A stretch of 7,634 nt of DNA, taken from positions 1-7,634 of the forward strand of contig JBAYGX010000074.1 in assembly GCA_041666465.1 (NCBI GenBank), written 5' to 3'. Both the position numbers and the translations under genes were made by a program. The notes beneath the pieces are model-generated. The model was not told the DNA's origin. It did not search any database and saw only the letters and a list, made by a program, of their open reading frames with translations. Shown here piece after piece: positions 1-5,533 of this stretch; within the stretch, counting starts at the first letter, position 1, and each line of letters starts with the position of its first letter. The stretch comes from XYC2-FULL-41-22 sp041666465. Its GTDB lineage: Bacteria; Patescibacteriota; Gracilibacteria; UBA1369; UBA12470.

Positions 1-95
1 CAATCGAAACCGCAAACGAGTCAACACAAAGTGCTAAAGCCAAGATTAAAGATGAAAAAATCATTCTGCACTTCTGTAATTCTGTAACTCTGTAA
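1..95 (+). CDS. Possible 3' end of an upstream gene (partial, uncertain)
   Basis: The frame starting at base 3 is open from the window edge to a TAA at 93-95. It encodes 30 residues rich in Ala, Glu, Lys and Ser, then a short tail (HFCNSVTL) that is entirely specified by the octamer repeat at 65-96. The first 20 residues look like ordinary soluble protein, and the peptide IKDEKI also occurs in ilvE. A second frame is open from base 1 to a TAA at 85-87 and looks less protein-like. No family can be recognised from so little sequence. The call rests on composition alone, and the stretch could equally be non-coding. Confidence 0.25.
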   Translation, partial: IETANESTQSAKAKIKDEKIILHFCNSVTL

Positions 96-96
96 T
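65..96. repeat. Octamer tandem array, four units (TCTGTAAT type)
   Basis: Four consecutive 8-bp units are visible: TCTGCACT (65-72), TCTGTAAT (73-80), TCTGTAAC (81-88) and TCTGTAAT (89-96). Each of the last three contains TAA, at 77-79, 85-87 and 93-95, which falls in all three plus-strand frames. The unit differs from the ACTA-type units at 132-172 and 1095-1179 but shares their 8-bp period. Confidence 0.85.
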
Positions 97-131
97 TTTA
101 CATTAAAACTGGAAAAACCCAATCGAAATTG

Positions 132-172
132 CTATCTTCACTATGTCACTATGTAACTATGTCACTTATTCA
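132..172. repeat. Octamer array ending at the ilvE start codon
   Basis: A 9-base lead unit CTATCTTCA (132-140) is followed by CTATGTCA (141-148), CTATGTAA (149-156), CTATGTCA (157-164) and a decayed CTTATTCA (165-172), whose final A is the first base of the ilvE ATG. The array occupies the whole region where a ribosome binding site would lie. The 11-mer TATCTTCACTA at 133-143 recurs at 1109-1119 and 1143-1153 beyond the other end of ilvE. On the minus strand the CTA triplets at 141, 149 and 157 read TAG in all three frames. Confidence 0.85.
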
Positions 173-1068
173 TGCAAACTACCTCCTACATCTGGAAAAA
201 CGGAAAATTTCAAAAATGGGCAAAATGCCAAACCCATGTCCTAACACATTCTCTCCATTATTCCGCAGGAGTTTTCGAAGGAATAAGATTTTATAAAACA
301 GCTAAAGGCCCGGCAGTATTCCGCCTTAAAGAACACATAAAAAGATTGTTTTATTCGGCAGACACATTAAACATGCACATCCCCTACAACGAAACGGAAA
401 TCAAAAACGCGATTATTGAAACCATAAAAAAGAACAAGATTGAATCCGGCTACATCCGTCCAATCGTATATTTCGGCTACGGCAAAATGGGATTACATCC
501 AAAAGGCGCACCAATAGATGTCGCAATAGCGGTTTGGGGCTGGGGTGCATATCTTGGCGAACATGCATCTAAAGTAAAAATCAGCCCATACATGCGTCTA
601 CATCCAAAAACAACAGTTCCAGACGCGAAAATCTGCGGACATTACACAAACTCAATTTTAGCCAGCATAGATGCCAAAAATCATGGTTACGACGAGGCAC
701 TTTTACTTGATTATCAAGGAAATATTGCCGAAGGTCCGGGTGAGAATTTCTTTATGATTAAAGATGAAAAAATCTATACACCACGAACAGGATCAATTCT
801 TCCAGGTATAACTCGCGACGCAATCATAACACTCGCAAAAGATCTCGACTTCACCGTTATCGAGAAAAGCATCAAGCCATCAGACTTAAAAGGAGCGGAA
901 GAAGCATTTTTCACCGGAACAGCGGCAGAAGTCTCCCCCATCGCATCAGTAGACAAGATAAAATTCCCAAAGAAAAATCCAATAACGACATTGTTAAAAG
1001 AAGAGTTCGTAAAAATAACGACAGGAAAAAATAAGAAATATGCAAAATGGCTAACCCTCGCCTCTTAA
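172..1068 (+). CDS. ilvE: Branched-chain amino acid aminotransferase (class IV, PLP-dependent)
   Basis: This cytoplasmic enzyme reversibly transfers the amino group between Val, Leu or Ile and 2-oxoglutarate, using pyridoxal phosphate. The 298 residues are close to the usual size of about 300. Fold-type IV landmarks appear in order: HYSAGVFEGIRFY (29-41); YIRPIVYFGYGKMGLHP (94-110), typical of branched-chain transaminases rather than PabC or D-amino-acid transaminases; the presumed PLP-binding lysine K153 in AKICGHYTNS; EGPGENFF (187-194); and GTAAEVSPI (249-257), which binds the cofactor phosphate. The ATG at 172 is the only reasonable start: an in-frame TAA lies at 154-156, no other start codon lies between, and the next Met is residue 68. 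No Shine-Dalgarno is present, because the leader is an octamer repeat. It stands alone on the plus strand with no Ile/Val/Leu biosynthesis genes beside it. It converges with the LCP gene, 97 bp away. The family is certain from motifs; exact substrate preference is inferred. Confidence 0.93.
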   Translation: MQTTSYIWKNGKFQKWAKCQTHVLTHSLHYSAGVFEGIRFYKTAKGPAVFRLKEHIKRLFYSADTLNMHIPYNETEIKNAIIETIKKNKIESGYIRPIVYFGYGKMGLHPKGAPIDVAIAVWGWGAYLGEHASKVKISPYMRLHPKTTVPDAKICGHYTNSILASIDAKNHGYDEALLLDYQGNIAEGPGENFFMIKDEKIYTPRTGSILPGITRDAIITLAKDLDFTVIEKSIKPSDLKGAEEAFFTGTAAEVSPIASVDKIKFPKKNPITTLLKEEFVKITTGKNKKYAKWLTLAS

Positions 1069-1098
1069 CTCTTTCTTGTCTTTTCTTTTCCCCTCTTT
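1069..1098 (+). terminator. Pyrimidine-rich tract after ilvE, possible Rho-type termination region
   Basis: Just after the ilvE stop the plus strand is almost purely C and T, with a single G, in runs such as CTTTCTTGTCTTTTCTTTTC. No GC-rich hairpin is present, so an ordinary intrinsic terminator is unlikely. A C/U-rich, G-poor transcript is what Rho loads on in other bacteria. That role is inferred, and the low-G stretch continues through the octamer repeats to about 1190. Confidence 0.22.
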
Positions 1099-1179
1099 AC
1101 TAGCTCACTATCTTCACTAATCTACTAAGTCCTTTCTTTTCTTATCTTCACTAGTTTACTAGGTCCTACTTCTTCACTA
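1095..1179. repeat. Octamer repeat cluster between ilvE and the LCP gene
   Basis: Units ending in ACTA with an 8-bp phase are visible: CTTTACTA (1095-1102), GCTCACTA (1103-1110), one extra T, CTTCACTA (1112-1119), ATCTACTA (1120-1127), then CTTCACTA (1146-1153), GTTTACTA (1154-1161) and CTTCACTA (1172-1179). At a larger scale, 1109-1133 and 1143-1167 are a direct repeat of 25 bp, 22 identical, with three transitions and a 34-bp period. The segment CTAGTTTACTAG (1151-1162) is a small palindrome. The cluster overlaps the last codons and TAG stop of the minus-strand LCP gene. Confidence 0.82.
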
Positions 1180-2305
1180 TCTCCCCCACCCACCCCTTAA
1201 TCTCTTCATAATCCCCCGTATTCGGCAGCAAAATATACTGCCCATAAGTATTGTAAGTCGAATACAAATAATTTGATGTAGTCAAAACATTACCGGTTTC
1301 AAGAGTATAATCCTTAAAACCGCTATAATATCCAATCCCATCAAACAAACCGATATCGGTATCAAGATTTCCAAGAACACTTTCAAAAATGGAAATCGCA
1401 TCGCTCGCCTGACTACTCAAATCCATTCCAGCCAATTTGTCTTTAACAGCTGAAATGACCTGCTGCTGACGACTCGCCCTGTCGAAATCCGAACTGCTAT
1501 GCCTACTTCGAGCATATTTAAGCGCAGTCGAACCATCCAAGTGCTGCTGACCCGCACCAAGTGAAAAAACCATATAACCACCTTTACCATTAGGATAAGA
1601 ACTATCATATATCGACTTCTCTACATTAACATCTATCCCTCCAATCGCATCAACAATATCTATAAAAGCCTGCAAATCAACAACCACATATTTCTCCGGC
1701 ATAATACCGGTGATTTCATAAACAGACTGCTCAAGCTGATCTATTCCGTACAAATTGTAACACTCATTTATTTTTCGCCCATCAACATAAAGATCTCTTG
1801 GAATTGAAATCAAACTCACAGTCTCAAGCTCCTGATTCACACTTGCAACCATAATCGTATCGGTAAGCGAACCATGTGTACCAAGAATTAGAATATCAAA
1901 AGTTTCATCAACTGAAACAGTGGACACCGAATCCGTTTGATCCTTCACCAACGCATCAACAACGGTTTTTTGACTACTCAACTCACTCTGAATCGAACTC
2001 AAATCAACGGTAACATCAACACCGCTTATAGCGGAAATTTTTTCACCCAAATCCTCAAGACTACTCCTATCGGTCAAAATCTCCTGATAAAGATCCGTCT
2101 TATCTTGCTGAATATTTCCAACCTCATCAATCAACGCATTTACCTGAATATTCTTAAGTTCCAAATCAGCCGTCGTTGTCGCATACATATATAAAAATCC
2201 GAAGAAAACCGACATCATTGCAGAACACATGGACACCATTCCCATATGAATGAATTTATGATGCCTCCTATGAGCAAGTTCCTGATTATTTTGTTGATTT
2301 TCCAT
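1166..2305 (-). CDS. LytR-CpsA-Psr (LCP) family cell-wall glycopolymer ligase
   Basis: LCP proteins move glycopolymers from a polyprenyl-diphosphate carrier onto peptidoglycan, or onto protein in some lineages, outside the membrane. The 379 residues show a short basic, His-rich cytoplasmic N-terminus, one membrane helix (about 23-45), a polar, likely coiled-coil stalk (about 48-125) and the LCP domain (about 134-292). Family signatures are FDILILGTHG...SLTDTIMVAS (136-155), SIPRDLYVDGRKIN (167-180), VDLQAFIDIVDAIGGIDVNV (209-228), QHLDGSTALKYARSRH (254-269) and DFDRASRQQQVI (273-284). The expected Arg and Asp residues (D149, R170, D171, R266, R268, R276, R279) are present. The C-terminal extension (about 293-379) has no domain I recognise. 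The start at 2305 overlaps the ATPase gene by 20 bp, suggesting translational coupling, and has no Shine-Dalgarno. An AGGAGG inside codons 12-15 lies too far (18 bp) from Met21 to set a start there. The last codons and TAG stop lie in octamer repeat. Which polymer is transferred cannot be told. Confidence 0.9.
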   Translation of the reverse strand: MENQQNNQELAHRRHHKFIHMGMVSMCSAMMSVFFGFLYMYATTTADLELKNIQVNALIDEVGNIQQDKTDLYQEILTDRSSLEDLGEKISAISGVDVTVDLSSIQSELSSQKTVVDALVKDQTDSVSTVSVDETFDILILGTHGSLTDTIMVASVNQELETVSLISIPRDLYVDGRKINECYNLYGIDQLEQSVYEITGIMPEKYVVVDLQAFIDIVDAIGGIDVNVEKSIYDSSYPNGKGGYMVFSLGAGQQHLDGSTALKYARSRHSSSDFDRASRQQQVISAVKDKLAGMDLSSQASDAISIFESVLGNLDTDIGLFDGIGYYSGFKDYTLETGNVLTTSNYLYSTYNTYGQYILLPNTGDYEEIKGWVGEIVKK

Positions 2306-5069
2306 CTGTTGGAGTGTTTGTTTTAACTTCCACGCCAGGTACCGGTGGATTTAAAATTTTACCTATATCTTTTTCAGCACCTGGAACCGGCTTCGCAGTC
2401 TTATCATCAGACAGTAAACCCTTATCCTTTAATTTTTGTTCAAAACTCTTATCATCCTTACCCGGTCCGGCAATATCTATACCGATTCTGGAAGTAATTT
2501 CCTGATCTACAAACACTCTCTTTCTACCATGCTTCATGCGAGAATATTGTTTAACAATTTCACGAATTTTGTCATTCATTCCACTATTGTCATAAATAGT
2601 TTCCAGAGAAAAAGGTCTGGAAGTCGAACTATCTATATTCAATTTAATATAAGCCTTATAGTTCGCAATTCCGATAATATCCTGCTCAGTTAAAACCGGC
2701 GAATACTCTTTAGCTAAATACTCGGCATCCTCCGCACCAACCTTAAAAGATTGCACAGTACCAACGTTACCAAACACAGCATCCTTTATTTGCCCGCTTG
2801 TAGATCCGTTTTTCGTAACAACAAGCTGATTTATATATTGATGAGCCATTATAAGATTCAAATGGTATTTTCTAGCCTCTGACAAGATTGAACAAAAACT
2901 ATCAGTCGCAAAGTTCTGAAACTCATCCACATAAAGATAGAAATTAGCTCTTTTATCTTCAGGGATATCAACACGGCTCATAGCAGCCATCTGTATTTTC
3001 GCCACAATAACAAGACCAAGAAGCTGAGTATTAAGAGCACCCAAACGACCTTTGGAAAGGTTAACAAGTAAGATTTTTTTCTCATCCATACACTTTCTAA
3101 AATCAAAAGCGGACTTGGTCTGACCAATCGTATTTCTCATAATCGTGTTCGTAATAAACGGACCGAATTTAGCGGAGAAATACGGAATCATCTCTTGTCT
3201 TTCACGATCACCTGTATTCGCATATTCATGCTCCCAAAAAGATTTAACAACAGGATTTGTGACCTTGGTAACTTTATATTTCATGAATTCATCATCAGTA
3301 AACATTCTAGGCACATCGATAAGAGTTGCACCCTCATCTTTATCTTCCATAAGCGTCAAACAAGCATTTCTGAAATAGTGCTGAATACGAGGACCGAATA
3401 TTTCATCACCGAATATTTTAATAAAAATTTCAGTAGCTTCACTTGAAGCCATATCCTGTTGATCAGGAGTATCAGCCTCAAGAAGGTTAAGACCCATTGG
3501 TCGTTCCTGATCAGCCGGATTGAAATGAATAACATCTCTAACCCGTTCTTTTGGTATATAAGCAAGAGTTTCCTCAATCAAATCACCATGAGGATCAATT
3601 ACACACACACCATCTCCATTCTTAATATCCTGCCTGATTATCCAGCTCAAAAATGCAGATTTACCTGTACCAGTTTGTCCTATTACATAATGATGTCTTT
3701 GCCTATCTTTCATCTTAAATCTCACCTCTCTTTTCGCTCCACGATAAACATTATATCCAAGCAAAATACCTTCTCTAGGCAAATTAACAGGAGGAGGAAG
3801 CACCTTGTACTGAAGCCATTTGATAATAGGCGCAACATTGTATCTACTATTAGGGAAATGATACATGGATGCCAACTCTTCAGGAACCAAAATAGAAGTT
3901 TTTTCCCCAACATTGAACATCCTATTCATGAAATTCCATTTAATCCAAGGAGTATTTATAAGATTAAGAGGGATAATTCTTCTACCTTGAAACCAGTTGG
4001 CGCTAGCATCTTTAAACACATTAAACGCCACAAACATATTTCCAATGACCTGTTCAGCTCTTACCGGATTAGACGAACTTGCGAAAACTCTAATAACAGT
4101 ATCGAAACCAACCTGATTGGCCTTTTCACCAATTCTTTTCGCAGACTCTTCCTCGGTCTGCAACATACGAACGAATTTCGAACCTGGCGACCCTGGAGCA
4201 CCACCACCCTGATCCTCACTTTTTTTAACCTGATCATAACCAAAAACCAAAGAAACCAATATCGTATTCAAATAACCCAAAACGGGTATATGTCTCAAAA
4301 ATCCACCACCTTTCTTTTTAACATTTCCCTTGTAATACTCCATACCAAAATTCAAAGCCTTTCTCTGCCATTTCGCACTTCTAGGCTTAACCACAATCTG
4401 AATCACAGCCTTCTCATTCTCTTCCAATTTCGACATTACATTCGTAAGATCATTAAGAGGATCGTTTTCAAGAGTCTTATAAGTCTTTAAAGGAAACCAA
4501 AATTTATTAGCTTGACGAAGATAATACCCCATAACCGAATTACTCTGTTTCAAATCATTGCTCTCAATCGTATAAGGTTTATCAAAAACCTGAATATCAG
4601 CTGACGAATAAAAAGATGTAACCTGCTTCTCAACTATATCCGCATAATACTCATCCGTAACAACATAAAAAGACAACTCTTTCTTCTCAACAAAAAGTTC
4701 AAAAGAAACAATCGCATGATCAAACAACCAAACTCTGATTCTATTACTCAATGTCAACTCTCGTATTTCATGCAAACCTCTGAATAACTGCTCCATATTG
4801 CCCATCTTTTCCTTAAAGTCCTTTTCCGTCGCCTGTTCCTTATCTTTCTGCGAATCTTCCCTAGGAAGAGTGATTTTCATGTACTTCAGATATTTCCTTC
4901 TATGAAGCGCATACCAAAATCTAAGCAGTTTCCAAAAAGTCTTCCAAGCGACATAAAAACCAACAACATACAAAACAGCAATTAACGGATTAGCAATAAG
5001 CCAATCCCAAACATCACCAGGTACGGATTTCCAGAAGTCGATACTCAAGATTTTAGACATCAAATCCAT
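2286..5069 (-). CDS. Membrane-anchored VirB4/TraG-like type IV secretion family ATPase
   Basis: This 927-residue protein belongs to the HerA/VirD4-TraG-TraD group of hexameric ATPases that pump DNA or protein. A membrane segment lies near the N-terminus (about 24-48), followed by a basic stretch and a long domain (about 60-440) I cannot name, with a second hydrophobic patch (about 262-278) and a Gly/Pro linker (288-297). The ATPase core has Walker A GQTGTGKS (464-471), the strand VCVIDPHGDL (488-497), Walker B FYLYVDEFQNF with D715 and E716, and MAHQYINQL (741-749), a likely sensor glutamine region as in TraG/TraD C-terminal domains. The tail (about 865-927) is charged and proline-rich, with PVPGAE and PVPGVE. 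The start at 5069 follows a good TATAAT, with ATG codons at residues 1 and 4 and no Shine-Dalgarno. It overlaps the downstream LCP gene by 20 bp. No relaxase, pilin or channel gene is nearby, so a conjugation role is not supported. DNA uptake, DNA segregation or envelope export are alternatives. The family is confident; the substrate is unknown. Confidence 0.88.
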   Translation of the reverse strand: MDLMSKILSIDFWKSVPGDVWDWLIANPLIAVLYVVGFYVAWKTFWKLLRFWYALHRRKYLKYMKITLPREDSQKDKEQATEKDFKEKMGNMEQLFRGLHEIRELTLSNRIRVWLFDHAIVSFELFVEKKELSFYVVTDEYYADIVEKQVTSFYSSADIQVFDKPYTIESNDLKQSNSVMGYYLRQANKFWFPLKTYKTLENDPLNDLTNVMSKLEENEKAVIQIVVKPRSAKWQRKALNFGMEYYKGNVKKKGGGFLRHIPVLGYLNTILVSLVFGYDQVKKSEDQGGGAPGSPGSKFVRMLQTEEESAKRIGEKANQVGFDTVIRVFASSSNPVRAEQVIGNMFVAFNVFKDASANWFQGRRIIPLNLINTPWIKWNFMNRMFNVGEKTSILVPEELASMYHFPNSRYNVAPIIKWLQYKVLPPPVNLPREGILLGYNVYRGAKREVRFKMKDRQRHHYVIGQTGTGKSAFLSWIIRQDIKNGDGVCVIDPHGDLIEETLAYIPKERVRDVIHFNPADQERPMGLNLLEADTPDQQDMASSEATEIFIKIFGDEIFGPRIQHYFRNACLTLMEDKDEGATLIDVPRMFTDDEFMKYKVTKVTNPVVKSFWEHEYANTGDRERQEMIPYFSAKFGPFITNTIMRNTIGQTKSAFDFRKCMDEKKILLVNLSKGRLGALNTQLLGLVIVAKIQMAAMSRVDIPEDKRANFYLYVDEFQNFATDSFCSILSEARKYHLNLIMAHQYINQLVVTKNGSTSGQIKDAVFGNVGTVQSFKVGAEDAEYLAKEYSPVLTEQDIIGIANYKAYIKLNIDSSTSRPFSLETIYDNSGMNDKIREIVKQYSRMKHGRKRVFVDQEITSRIGIDIAGPGKDDKSFEQKLKDKGLLSDDKTAKPVPGAEKDIGKILNPPVPGVEVKTNTPTDGKSTK

Positions 5070-5088
5070 TACTTTTTTTATTTTTAAA

Positions 5089-5106
5089 TCTGATAATTAT
5101 ATCAGA
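5089..5106. promoter_or_regulatory. Palindrome over the -10 box, candidate operator
   Basis: TCTGATAATTATATCAGA is a perfect 7-bp inverted repeat with a 4-bp centre (ATTA). It covers the TATAAT box of the ATPase promoter and ends 19 bp before its start codon. A symmetric site over the -10 is a common place for a repressor dimer. The regulator is unknown, and an AT-rich palindrome can also arise by chance. Confidence 0.4.
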
Positions 5107-5124
5107 AAAAAACCTCCCGGTAAA
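5096..5124 (-). promoter_or_regulatory. Candidate sigma70-type promoter for the ATPase-LCP unit
   Basis: On the minus strand a perfect TATAAT (5096-5101) lies 17 bp downstream of TTTACC (5119-5124), which matches TTGACA at four of six positions. Transcription would begin around 5085-5090, leaving a leader of roughly 15-20 bases before the ATG at 5069. This is the best promoter-like sequence in the window. The -35 box is weak and overlaps the loop of the terminator-like hairpin. Confidence 0.5.
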
Positions 5125-5131
5125 CGGATAG
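5106..5131 (-). terminator. Weak intrinsic-terminator-like hairpin ending the glyQS unit
   Basis: Read on the minus strand, CTATCC (5131-5126) can pair with GGGAGG (5118-5113) across the 7-base loop GTTTACC, using two G-U pairs and one A-A mismatch. A run of seven T (5112-5106) follows directly. The position, after the membrane-protein gene and before the next TATAAT, suits a terminator, but the stem is poor. Confidence 0.3.
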
Positions 5132-5176
5132 AGCTCTTCCAATAATCACCTCACCTAGACCTATTCGGCTTTTATT

Positions 5177-5533
5177 CTATAAAAAAAAGGCGATTAAAGC
5201 AGGCCCGACAAAATAAGAAACCGCATTTGCGGCTAATGAAAGCGAAAAAGCCTTCCACCACTTAATCCGAAAACTCTGCCAATATAAAAATCCTTCAATC
5301 AAAAAGACCAAAATCTCTCCGGTCAAAATATAATACCTTCCATCCACATAAGGAGCCAAAACAAACCACAGATAAGGAAGCGTCAACACCGAAGCTAAAA
5401 GAACAACCATCACAATCCGCCACCATCTAATATCCCGAACTTTAAAAACATATCTAACCAAAACAAAAACCAAAGGGACTTCAACAACGGAAGTCCCAGC
5501 CAATGCCACTAGAAATTTAGTTTCATAAATCAT
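5177..5533 (-). CDS. Small four-helix integral membrane protein, unknown function
   Basis: The 118-residue protein is almost entirely hydrophobic, with four likely membrane helices at about 5-30, 36-62, 68-88 and 92-117, and short basic loops (KVRDIRWW at 31-38, RIKWWK at 89-94). Polar residues sit inside the helices: E18 in VVEVP, E73 and E80 in GEILVFLIEG, and N103 in LAANAVSYFVG. This suggests helix packing, ligand binding or transport and not a plain anchor. I do not recognise a named family. The start ATG at 5533 lies within the last codons of the SLH gene (11 bp overlap), and there is no Shine-Dalgarno, so translation is probably coupled to it. The TAG stop lies in an AT-only inverted repeat (5170-5184, TTTTAT-TCT-ATAAAA). 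The coding call is strong because hydrophobic periodicity runs the full length; the function is unknown. Confidence 0.78.
   Translation of the reverse strand: MIYETKFLVALAGTSVVEVPLVFVLVRYVFKVRDIRWWRIVMVVLLASVLTLPYLWFVLAPYVDGRYYILTGEILVFLIEGFLYWQSFRIKWWKAFSLSLAANAVSYFVGPALIAFFL

Noticed and set aside
65..1179. CRISPR array
   Set aside because: The units are 8 bp, contiguous and degenerate, with no unique spacers of 25-40 bp and no cas genes.
2240..2275. AGGAGG inside the LCP gene as the ribosome binding site of a shorter form starting at Met21
   Set aside because: The spacing to the ATG is 18 bases, too long. The downstream form would lose the basic cytoplasmic segment that sets membrane topology.
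3459..4490. Long 343-residue open frame on the plus strand
   Set aside because: It lies wholly antisense to the ATPase gene, across its Walker A region. Its translation is rich in Ser, Asn, Ile and Arg with no motif, as expected from the complement of AT-rich coding sequence.
2286..5069. Part of a conjugative or integrative element
   Set aside because: No relaxase, integrase, pilin, entry-exclusion or attachment site is seen, and the neighbours look like ordinary chromosomal genes.
5106..5176. tRNA or known riboswitch in the gap before the ATPase gene
   Set aside because: No cloverleaf, anticodon arm or TPsiC-like sequence can be drawn, and no riboswitch core that I recognise is present.
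5170..5184. Inverted repeat TTTTAT-TCT-ATAAAA as a terminator
   Set aside because: The stem is only A-T pairs and too weak to stop polymerase. It overlaps the TAG stop of the membrane-protein gene and is probably chance in AT-rich DNA.
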